The translations under genes and the position numbers were made by a program. A stretch of DNA of 64,000 nucleotides, from the NCBI GenBank assembly GCA_963556695.1, contig CAUWAG010000004.1, positions 434,001 to 498,000 of the forward strand, given 5' to 3'. This DNA is from Anthostomella pinea (Eukaryota; Ascomycota; Sordariomycetes; Xylariales; Xylariaceae). The notes under the pieces were generated by a model. The model saw only the letters and a list, made by a program, of their open reading frames with translations. It had not been told where the DNA came from and did no database searches. Of this stretch, positions 56,328-64,000 are shown piece by piece. The first letter of the stretch is position 1; every line of letters starts with the position of its first letter.

Positions 56328-56527
56328 TAGATAGCCTTCCTTGAAGGACCAGATGGATGACCCCAAGGTCATACCGCCGCAACAACAGGGATGGGCCCGT
56401 GAGCGGGACTGACTGTACTTATTATCTTGAGACCTCCACAACCCTGCGATGCAGAGGCTCTGGGAGGCGTGGTTTGCACTACTGAGGAGCTACCCCCCAC
56501 GTTAAATACAAAACAAACAAACAAACA

Positions 56528-56863
56528 ATGGACGTCACGAACGGGTACTGCCGCCTCAAAATGCCAGGCATCGTCTGGCTCTTCTACAGCGCGTCGGGCT
56601 TCTGGGGGTGGTTCGCAAGGCCAAGGCCCGAGGAGCCAAAAGACCTCAGCTTCAGACAACAGATCCGATTCTACCTCCTCCACCAGCGCTGCCTCCTGCA
56701 CCTGGCTATCCTATGGGCAAGTTTGTTAACCAGTCTCCACAACAACGTCTGGCATCTATGCTACCGGCCTGGGTGGATAATCAACGCGCATATCGAGGCC
56801 TGGGTCATTTCGGCTGCGGAATTCTGGCTCGAGGTTTGGATTTCGTGGGTGCTCCGCGACTAG
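56528..56863 (+). CDS. Host ORF restarted by the LINE target duplication (111 codons)
   Basis: The right copy of the duplication supplies an ATG that continues MDVTNGYCRLKMPGIV to TAG 56861. The product is Trp/Leu-rich and unfamiliar. The other two frames are also open here: one is Ser/Gly-rich (SGSSTARRASGGGSQGQG), the other has a Pro-rich run then YPMGKFVNQSPQQRLASM up to 56910, and these look more like ordinary fungal protein. The true host gene may use them through splicing or a frame change. Its promoter and leader lie left of the LINE, 5.6 kb away. Confidence 0.4.
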   Translation: MDVTNGYCRLKMPGIVWLFYSASGFWGWFARPRPEEPKDLSFRQQIRFYLLHQRCLLHLAILWASLLTSLHNNVWHLCYRPGWIINAHIEAWVISAAEFWLEVWISWVLRD

Positions 56864-56910
56864 CCTCGAGGCAGGTTAAGCAAGGTCAAGCGAGGCGCGG
56901 CTGGCTGTGA

Positions 56911-57991
56911 AGCTCAGGGGACATTCGAGGGGTAGGGAAGGTGTTACACGAAGGTGTCACATGCACGCAGTTTACACCCTTTGATGGATGTATCTGTCTC
57001 GGATCGGGCTTTCGGGGCAATAGGCACGGGGCATTATCGGCGGCAGCTGCAGGTACCCGGCGGGACCTGCTGTACCTGCAGGTGCCTGCGAACCCTTCAG
57101 GGCAGATGGCGTCCTTTACGTCATCAATCCAACAGACTCCCTGGTGACGATTTGAGACATCGGCACCTGCACTCTTGTCCCGACTGGCATATGCCCGGGC
57201 ATGGCAGAGCCAGCCTCTTTACACCTATTACGACCCCATCGATAGACACCATCGTGACTGGGGCAGCTTATGAGAGATGCGGCATCGAATCCTGTGGCAC
57301 CTGCGCATGGCAAACATCTTGATACTACACACCAGCGTCTAGGTAGCTCAGTCGTGTTACCCATCCCTCGCCTGATGTTTGCCATGACCGCGGTAAGTGA
57401 GTCGGCAGGTGCAGTCATTCAGGCCTAAGGGAGTCAGATTACACCGAGGAGGAAGGCAGGCGATGATTGAATACGGATCACCTGCGCTCCCGGTCTTTCC
57501 CTGTTTGTCTGTTTGCGGCCCTGTGCTCCTGCGTCGTCGCTGTGGCACTGGATTTTCCATTTCCACTGCAGCCAGCCTTCTTCACCACAGTGGACATTTC
57601 GCAGGCACCGCACCCCCACCGCCCACCTCGGTTCACCTGCTACCTTAGACGAGACGGGCACGACGACGACGAATCCATCACCCGAAGACTGCGTCGTCGC
57701 AGCATTTACCCAGCCATACGTTACGTCTGCACAATCCCTATTCTTTTCCTTTTCTCTTCCCCGCCAAGGTATCTCGATCGTTTGCATCCCCCGCCAAAGT
57801 TGACTCAGGTTCGAAGCTGCCCTTCCCAGTCACGTCATACCGACTCACCTTCGAGAAGATAAGAACACATCTTCGAACTCGCCGAGTCGTCCCTTTTCCA
57901 CACGACGAATTGCGTTTGCCACAACAGGAGGGCAAGTCGATCTCACTTATTCACATCCCAGCCAACGCCCAACGACGGGATCAAGGCCACG
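56911..57991. other. Intergenic; no supported gene
   Basis: Frames of 90-130 codons on both strands begin without ATG or lack domains. The pyrimidine-rich part 57740-57990 is likely the leader of the next gene. Confidence 0.4.
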
Positions 57992-59272
57992 ATGAAGTCA
58001 TTCGTTTTAATTCTCCTTTTCACCTCTACGGTCACCAGCACCGCCATCCTGCGTCCACGACAGAGCAACAATGGCTGCTGCTTTGGGCTCACCTCCGTCG
58101 GCACAGTCAACGAGACCGTCGAGGAGAGCCACGGTGGTAATCTGCTTCTGGGGGGCTCGTTCCAACAAGGTGGCTTCTGCCTGGTCAAGTCCACCAAGAC
58201 CATCCAAGACACCCTCAACCACAACTGCTTCATGACAACACCCACCCGACAGTTCGAATGCTTCGCAGGCATTGTGGGCGCCACAGCGTTTGACGTCTTA
58301 GCAAACGCCGATGGGAAATCGTATCTCCACTACGACAATGGACCTGGCCTCTTCTATGCCTGTCCCATTGGCTCTGGCGCCGACCAGTACTACGATATAT
58401 TCTCGACAGCGAAGGCTGACAGCACTGGGTGTATCCAAGTTGCCTTGGCCCTTCACAACCCGTCAGGTGCATGTTCGGCCAGCAACACCACCTCAAGCTC
58501 GGGTACGTCTGTCTTAAGAGCGACGAGCTCAGCGCCACTCAGCACGCAGACAACCATCGCTCAGTCAGACCCCAGCGTGACATCTGCTTTCGTCGCCCCA
58601 GGATATAGCTATGTCCCCGGGACCGGTGCAGTGACGACCATCGTACCGAGTGGAATTGTGAGACCCCAGTCCACCAGCAGTACATCCGCGGCCCCAAAGT
58701 CCACCGCGGCAGCATCTCGAGTCTGCTCTATTGCAGCGTCTGCGCCGTCGATTGCCCCATTCAAGGTAGCCACACCGAACAACCGCGACCAAGACACCTC
58801 GACAGACGTCCTGATCTCGACGAACAACAGCGCGCTCTTCCAATACGTCATCCCAGGCTCTTTCCTCCCGATCATGGCCGACGCCGCCAAGCCGCCCCTG
58901 TGCGCCCTCCAGTTCCGCATGCCCGTCTGCACAGAGTTGCCCAAGGGCTACCCGTGCTACAGCTTCAGCGGGCTCGAGCAGGAGATCCTCTCGAACTCGG
59001 GCATGGCCTTCGCGTTGAGCGACGACGACGCCGCCGTCCCCGTCGTGGCCTCGTGGAACGCCACCGAGCTGCACCAGGTGTTCCCCGGCGAGAACTCGAT
59101 CCTGGGCACCTTCGAGTGCGGCAAGCCCGCGGGCTCGTACGGGGCCGCGCGCAAGATGACATGGCGTGCCAGCAGTGTTAGGAGCTTTAGTCTCGAATTC
59201 CTTCAAGCTGGCGTTGGTGCCGACGCGCAGTTTCAGGACGGCATTGGGGCTTGGATTCTGCCTTGCTCATGA
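57992..59272 (+). CDS. Secreted But2-domain protein (426 aa)
   Basis: Single exon; ATG in CACGATGAAG. Residues 1-17 are a signal peptide (MKSFVLILLFTSTVTST). Residues 25-150 form a Cys-containing domain (CCFGLTSVGTVNETV, then GGFCLVKSTKTIQDTLNHNC). A Ser/Thr/Pro-rich linker spans about 155-255. The C-terminal 165 residues match the But2 C-terminal domain: PLCALQFRMPVCTELPKGYP, CYSFSGLEQEI, TFECGKPAG and FLQAGVGADAQFQDGIGAW. Such proteins are secreted wall-associated proteins in ascomycetes; the yeast But2 link to ubiquitin-like Uba3 gives the domain its name but says little about role here. No GPI signal. Intact. Confidence 0.85.
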   Translation: MKSFVLILLFTSTVTSTAILRPRQSNNGCCFGLTSVGTVNETVEESHGGNLLLGGSFQQGGFCLVKSTKTIQDTLNHNCFMTTPTRQFECFAGIVGATAFDVLANADGKSYLHYDNGPGLFYACPIGSGADQYYDIFSTAKADSTGCIQVALALHNPSGACSASNTTSSSGTSVLRATSSAPLSTQTTIAQSDPSVTSAFVAPGYSYVPGTGAVTTIVPSGIVRPQSTSSTSAAPKSTAAASRVCSIAASAPSIAPFKVATPNNRDQDTSTDVLISTNNSALFQYVIPGSFLPIMADAAKPPLCALQFRMPVCTELPKGYPCYSFSGLEQEILSNSGMAFALSDDDAAVPVVASWNATELHQVFPGENSILGTFECGKPAGSYGAARKMTWRASSVRSFSLEFLQAGVGADAQFQDGIGAWILPCS

Positions 59273-60404
59273 TCTGCCTCTCTCTGTTCTTTTTCATCCC
59301 ACCCCTATTTCCATCTCTTTCGCACCCCTCAGCACGGTTAATGGACAAACCGACACGTTGTCTTCGAAGGGGCGCGCGTTCTTGGCATAACAAAAAGCAC
59401 GCACACACTGAACGACGATTTCGGTGTAGATTGATGGCTGGGTTTGGGACCATCTTCCCCCGTTCCCTCTTGGACGAGCTACCACAACTAGACGCTTGCC
59501 GTTATTCTTTCTAGAGATGCGAAAGAGCGAGTACGTAAGGTACGTAATGGGTAATGGGCGCGTAATGGGCGGGTAATGCGATGGGTGTGTTGTGTGGTGG
59601 TGGCGAGCGGCGAAGAATTCACTGACTGACTGGCCAGACAGGCAGGCCGGTCTTCAATTGTAATTACCTAGTCACTTGCATACAGTTTGCACGAGATACC
59701 TGCGATATATACCAATTCTGTCTTCCTCAATACCCTGTCAGGAGCCTATAAATAATGGCGTGCTCATATGCGTATCTGCTGATTGCTTCGACATCTGTGT
59801 TTCGGTGCTAAGTCTCGGGATGGATGCGTGTCGTGTGTATTCTGGACATGCGTCCGCGGTGAAGCAATCGTCGCGTATACCCAGCGAGAGACAGTGTCTG
59901 GCCTTCCATAGCCATTGTTCGCGCCCAAGGGAGTCCGTTGCTTTGAATCAGTCCAGTCCAACCGCACCCCTGAGCGACGGTCCTGCAAGTTGCGTGGCTG
60001 CAGTGCTGATAACATGTGCTGAGCGACTCCCCGTTCCCGGCCCCCGGATTATGGCCGGGATAGGTACTTGGATATACCTAGCTAGTCATGCGCCACGTTG
60101 CATTGCGGATGCGACGTCGGGCGTTCGTGAGGTTAGGACACGTCCAGAACGATCCATCTTGGGTTAGGTACATGGTCCCGCCGATAAAATCAGAGCGGCC
60201 ACGGAGCATAGTAGGTAGTATCACCCATGAAAAGCACTTTCACCAGAATGATTCCCATTTTATATTACATATCAAACGCATCTCTACCAAATATGGCATA
60301 TCCATCATAAAGCTGGCTATCCTCTGGTCAGCCACCGTGCCTCCTTTCTTGAACGCCTCAACCTCATTCCTTCCAAGCCCCGGGGTATCATCATAGAAAG
60401 GAAC
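59273..60404. other. Intergenic between converging genes
   Basis: 3' UTR of the But2 gene and a region with GTAATGGGCG-type short repeats (59540-59580). No supported gene; the 163-codon plus frame 59676-60167 has no domain. Confidence 0.45.
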
Positions 60405-63400
60405 TCATAACTCATCTGTCTCGTCGTCATCGGACAGCCAGATGGCTATCGATTGCTTGACTGCTCTCGCTGCGCCGTCCTCGTTCTTGGGCATCTTGGT
60501 GTCGCTGCCAAAAGAGCGACTCGCAGGCTTGGGCTTGATGACTGGTGTACTGGGCGTTGCATCTTCCATCTTGACGTCTTCTACCACCTCCGCTTCAACG
60601 GCTGGAGACTCAGACTTCACACCCACAGCCTTAGAGTCCTCCAGCTTCACATCATCTTTGCCTTCGTCCTCCGTTTTCGCGTCAACATCGGGCTTGATAG
60701 CACCAAGACCCTTGAGCTTCTCAACGCGCATTCGGTAGAAGAGATCCAGGCAGTTCCTGCGTTGCTCCTGTGTCATGGTCTCAACAGCCAAGGCGAATTC
60801 TGTGGCACTAGTAAAGTCGAAGGTCTTAGCCATTGTGCAGAACTGCCTCTGCATGACGTCTTTCGGCGGATTATACTGGTGATGATACGAGTTTGAGGCG
60901 CTCTGCGCAGAACTGTCTTGGCTGTTGAAGAAGAGGGCAAGACTGGCCCCATCAGCATCTGGATCGGCGGCGAGCTGAGCTTGTCGAGATAATTCGTCCT
61001 CGATCTTTGATGACCCAATAACCTCCGAGTTCTCGTGGGTGTACTCAACACCCTCGGAAGCTAGAATAGCCTGGATGGGGTCGCTCCTGGGCTTCGAAGC
61101 TACTTTTAACTTCGGCGCCTTTTCCTTGGCGTCTTCTTTGGTCAACATTGCTGAGAGGTGTCTCAACCCGCCGCTGTCGTCGTCGGCACCCTCCTCTTTC
61201 TTGACAAACTCGTCTTCCTCGACATCTTTGATTACTTTGTCCATGTCAATGTCCACCAACCTCACACCCGCTTTGGCTTCGGCGATATTGGTCTTGTTGA
61301 CAATGTCACGAAGGACACCTTGATCGCCATTGTACGTCAGTAAGTTGTGGATGCCGAAAATCTCACCCTTTCGGTCTGAGTTCTGCTGAACACCCTTGAA
61401 GTATCGACGCTCGTTCGAGGCGTTATACCCGATGTTTGCCTGTTGCTGCTTGTAGATCTGCCGGGCATATGTGATTTCCTCAATCGTACCAGTGGAGATC
61501 AAGCGATAGACCTCCACATCACGAACTTGGCCGATTCGGTAGGCGCGGTCTTGGGCCTGAAGATCGTATGACGGGTTCCAATGAGGGTCCATAATGACTA
61601 CTTTATTGGCTGAGGTGATGTTCAGACCTACACCTCCAGCTTTGGTCGATATAAGGAAGACGAACTGATTAGGGTCCGAATTGAAGTCGTCGACAACTTC
61701 CTGCCGCTCATCGTAAGAAAGTGAGCCATCCAAGTAGCTCACATTATAGTTGGTCATGCCAAAGAGTTGCTGGAGGATCCGTAGTAGTTTCACACTATGC
61801 GAGAAGACTAGGACCTTGTCGCCATTGCCGTGCCAAAACTTCAACAGCTTCTTCAGGACCTTCCATTTCCCGCAGTATTCCGGGTTGGCAAGGTTGATCA
61901 TGTTATCCCGCTTCGCGTAGTGCTCCGCCCAGTCATTCGGCATGGCAGCCTCTAGGAATCTGAGCTCCCTTCTAAGCTTGTCGGCAATGTCGGCAGTCCG
62001 TGGAATCATGAGGTTGAAGTGGTTGGAAAGCTTCTGAAGCGCCATGACAATGGGGAACACCAGGGCTTTCCATGACTCTCCATCTGCGTTGAGCTGGAAA
62101 CAACATCTTCCCCCTGTGAGTCCTGAACCGCATGAGCATGCCTCAAAGGCGGCGAGGACAAACTGCACGATTGAACTAGAGAGTAGATTTTCATAGGCAC
62201 CGCGCTGCAGATCCGTGAGAGCACAGAAGACAACTCTGTCGCGCTTCTTTGGCAGCTGATCGGCAATGAGACTCTTCAGCCGCCTCAGGAAGAACTTGGG
62301 TAGGAGGTTGAACCGCATTTTCTTCGCCGTCTTGCGCGCTTCGCTCAGCTGATGTAGAGTGGCGTCATGGGATTGGCCGACAGTCAGGGGCTTGCATATT
62401 TGCTCTTTCCAATCCAACAGCGTGCCGAACTGTCCGGGATTGGTCCAATTTAGAAGGGCCCAGAGTTCCTCGTACTTGTTCTGAATTGCCGTGCCCGTCA
62501 GACCGAACCGGCAAAGACAATTGACCTCGTTCATCGCTATGGTCGTTTCGGCCGTGACTTCCTTGATAGAGTGGCACTCATCAGCGACAACGACATCCCA
62601 AGGGACCATGTTCACCTCCGTGCTGCTGTTCTTGTAGGTCGCGTATGTGGTGATCATGACCTCCAGTCTCCCAGCACGGGCGGAACCAAGAACGTCGCTC
62701 TTGCCAGCGCCATGATACAAGTCAACATCCCACCAGCCCCATCTCTCCAGTTCGTTCTTCCAGTTTCTGATCAGGGACCCCGGGCAGATGATCAAGGCTC
62801 GGGGGTACCAGTCATTCTTGGCGCGTCGGTACTTCCTCATCCGTTTCGCGTCTCGAGAATCCCCGGTCTTGCCAAACGCTGCGGTCAGAAATGCCGCAAC
62901 CTGGACGGTCTTCCCCAGGCCCATATCATCACCAAGAATACCGCCCTGCTGATATACGAAGAGTCGATGAAGAAACTCGACGCCTTGAATCTGGTAGTCG
63001 CGAAGATACTGGGCAATGGAGGCGGGTATGATACCACCGGAAGTCTTCATAACAATATCCTTGTACGGGTGGCATGGCTTGATACCACTTCTCGGGTCAA
63101 ACTGCGGCTTCTCCTCCAGTTCCTCGAGCCGTTCATCGTCAGAGAAGTAGACATCGGAGAAGTCAGGGGGGAGTAGCAGCCCGCCTTCGCGAAGGGTCTT
63201 CCTGTTCTCGTCAAAGGCCTTGCGACGCTCTCCAAAGTAGGCGGGAAGTGAGTCAACAAGTTCGTCCGAGTTCGAGGCACTACCGTCGTCTCGCCAAGAC
63301 CGAGACTGCGTCTTCCGCCGTTTCGCGCCTTTGGGTGGGCGGCCCCTTGCAATGCCCTTTCCTTTGCTCTTGGCCGATCGCTTTCTGGACGCATAGCGCT

Positions 63401-63587
63401 TCTTAAGCGTTTCGAATCCAGCAGCCGAATCGTCGCTCCAACCATCGTCTGCGGCAGTTAGGTGGTCTGCTTTGCGCTTGTCCGGCAATGTCTTTGTCTT
63501 CTTAGGCGCTGCGGGCTTGCGCCACGCGTCTGAGGAGGCAGTGACGTCATCATCTGAGATGGCAATAGAATCTGACCGACGCGGCAT
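60405..63587 (-). CDS. SNF2-family DNA translocase, ERCC6L2-like (1060 aa)
   Basis: Single exon. The start is ATG 63587 (MPRRSDSIAISDDD); codons upstream to 63770 start only with GTG. Residues 1-110 are basic with nuclear-signal-like clusters. The helicase core starts at about 190 (IAQYLRDYQIQGVEFLHRL) with Walker A DDMGLGKT (about 225), motif II DECH where most SNF2 proteins have DEAH, LTGTAIQN, and lobe 2 KVLVFSHSVKLL, STKAGGVGLNI and QAQDRAYRIGQ. A Cys cluster (CSCGSGLTGGRCC) sits between the lobes. A region after the core (GIHNLLTYNGDQGVLRDIVN) and an acidic tail follow. Overall order and the GIIPASIAQYLRDYQ start fit the ERCC6L2 group, nuclear factors in DNA repair. Intact. Confidence 0.9.
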   Translation of the reverse strand: MPRRSDSIAISDDDVTASSDAWRKPAAPKKTKTLPDKRKADHLTAADDGWSDDSAAGFETLKKRYASRKRSAKSKGKGIARGRPPKGAKRRKTQSRSWRDDGSASNSDELVDSLPAYFGERRKAFDENRKTLREGGLLLPPDFSDVYFSDDERLEELEEKPQFDPRSGIKPCHPYKDIVMKTSGGIIPASIAQYLRDYQIQGVEFLHRLFVYQQGGILGDDMGLGKTVQVAAFLTAAFGKTGDSRDAKRMRKYRRAKNDWYPRALIICPGSLIRNWKNELERWGWWDVDLYHGAGKSDVLGSARAGRLEVMITTYATYKNSSTEVNMVPWDVVVADECHSIKEVTAETTIAMNEVNCLCRFGLTGTAIQNKYEELWALLNWTNPGQFGTLLDWKEQICKPLTVGQSHDATLHQLSEARKTAKKMRFNLLPKFFLRRLKSLIADQLPKKRDRVVFCALTDLQRGAYENLLSSSIVQFVLAAFEACSCGSGLTGGRCCFQLNADGESWKALVFPIVMALQKLSNHFNLMIPRTADIADKLRRELRFLEAAMPNDWAEHYAKRDNMINLANPEYCGKWKVLKKLLKFWHGNGDKVLVFSHSVKLLRILQQLFGMTNYNVSYLDGSLSYDERQEVVDDFNSDPNQFVFLISTKAGGVGLNITSANKVVIMDPHWNPSYDLQAQDRAYRIGQVRDVEVYRLISTGTIEEITYARQIYKQQQANIGYNASNERRYFKGVQQNSDRKGEIFGIHNLLTYNGDQGVLRDIVNKTNIAEAKAGVRLVDIDMDKVIKDVEEDEFVKKEEGADDDSGGLRHLSAMLTKEDAKEKAPKLKVASKPRSDPIQAILASEGVEYTHENSEVIGSSKIEDELSRQAQLAADPDADGASLALFFNSQDSSAQSASNSYHHQYNPPKDVMQRQFCTMAKTFDFTSATEFALAVETMTQEQRRNCLDLFYRMRVEKLKGLGAIKPDVDAKTEDEGKDDVKLEDSKAVGVKSESPAVEAEVVEDVKMEDATPSTPVIKPKPASRSFGSDTKMPKNEDGAARAVKQSIAIWLSDDDETDEL

Positions 63588-63763
63588 AATTCTGTTCACT
63601 ACTTGCCCCCATGAGAGCTGCAGTGGACATGGTGAGCAGGAATATGGAAGCAGGTAGGTGTTGAAAGAGCGAAGTGAGCAACGGCAGACGCGCCACCATA
63701 AAGGAGATTCAAGGATGGTGGGGCTCAGCGCGACGCGAAATGGCAGCGGGGTCACTTCCGTAG

Positions 63764-63775
63764 ACGTCACGTGAT
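63764..63775. promoter_or_regulatory. Combined ACGTCA / CACGTG motif in a divergent promoter
   Basis: ACGTCACGTGAT joins a CRE/AP-1-type ACGTCA to a CACGTG E-box, 177 bp upstream of the SNF2 gene. At the window edge CCCGCAGCAATGCCC (ATG 63989) could start a divergent gene, which would make 63588-63988 a shared promoter; too little is visible to call that gene. Confidence 0.35.
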
Positions 63776-64000
63776 CCCTTCATCATGATAGTAGCGCGCG
63801 ATTCTGGTGAGGGTCAATTGACACGCAGGCGTTGTGCAGCACTGTCGAAATTCCAGGCAAGTACTTGCACCTACATCGAACATAACGCAAGAACAGAGCT
63901 CTCGAACCAATGTTTACGAAAGAGTCTACGCAACACTGATCTATTTTCTCTCAAACGCTATACGCGAAGCACATACTTTCCCGCAGCAATGCCCAAACAC

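Larger units (their letters stand above)
50930..56527 (+). mobile_element. LINE copy 2, near-intact
   Basis: 5.6 kb, with a 15-bp target duplication on both sides and a tail of AAAC units. It carries ORF1 (CCHC knuckles) and ORF2 (endonuclease, RT, RNase H, terminal Cys/His motif), the build of RNase H-bearing fungal LINEs of the Tad/I type. ORF2 is one frame with three stops. It was the later or less-RIPped of the two full copies. Confidence 0.93.

Noticed and set aside
1..64000. Secondary-metabolite cluster
   Set aside because: An oxygenase, a methyltransferase remnant and a transporter occur, but they are far apart, partly dead, and no backbone enzyme (PKS, NRPS, terpene cyclase) is present.

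Overview
The window looks like nuclear DNA of a filamentous ascomycete (Pezizomycotina; I cannot resolve it further). Genes have short introns (about 45-170 bp) with GT-AG ends and CTAAC/CTGAC-type branch sites, and the families are typical of fungal cell walls and metabolism (GH76 Dfg5/Dcw1, GH17, But2-domain secreted protein, MFS sugar porter, fungal DapA-like aldolase). The repeats carry C-to-T/G-to-A changes concentrated in CpA/TpG contexts and many new stops, as expected of repeat-induced point mutation (RIP).

Layout. 1-2361: minus-strand Ty3/gypsy remnant in which gag is fused by deletion to the end of the reverse transcriptase. 2362-8271: full-length but RIP-damaged LINE (copy 1), itself carrying a 332-bp LTR-flanked miniature element (4611-4942) with tRNA-like parts. 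8272-15173: sparse region with a three-exon unknown gene (10729-11320) and a GH76 mannosidase gene. 15174-22134: long gene-poor stretch with remnants, a degraded methyltransferase and an SprT-like metalloprotease ORF. 23665-25730: two inverted solo LTRs and a Tc1/mariner element. 26155-30651: C2H2 zinc-finger, small spliced gene, MYND-finger and 2OG-Fe(II) oxygenase genes. 32079-34003: pogo/Fot1-type DNA transposon. 34796-45449: GH17 glucanase, DapA-family aldolase, F-box-like gene, a duplicated-domain protein, a small zinc-ribbon protein and a DUF218 protein. 46468-46794: 5'-truncated LINE (copy 3). 47398-49363: seven-exon sugar transporter with one missing base. 50930-56527: near-intact LINE (copy 2) inserted at codon 6 of a host reading frame. 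57992-63587: But2-domain secreted protein and a SNF2/ERCC6L2-like helicase.

The genes do not form an obvious pathway or biosynthetic cluster; several (GH76, GH17, But2) act at the cell wall. The best candidate for something little described is the miniature LTR element at 4611-4942: it has 80-bp LTRs, a polypurine tract, 5-bp target duplication, a primer-like copy of the 5' half of a lysine tRNA, and a box-B sequence, so it looks like a hybrid of a TRIM and a tRNA-derived SINE. Other signals worth attention are an almost identical block of about 490 bp shared by two otherwise diverged LINE copies, and the LINE insertion whose 15-bp target duplication copied a host start codon.
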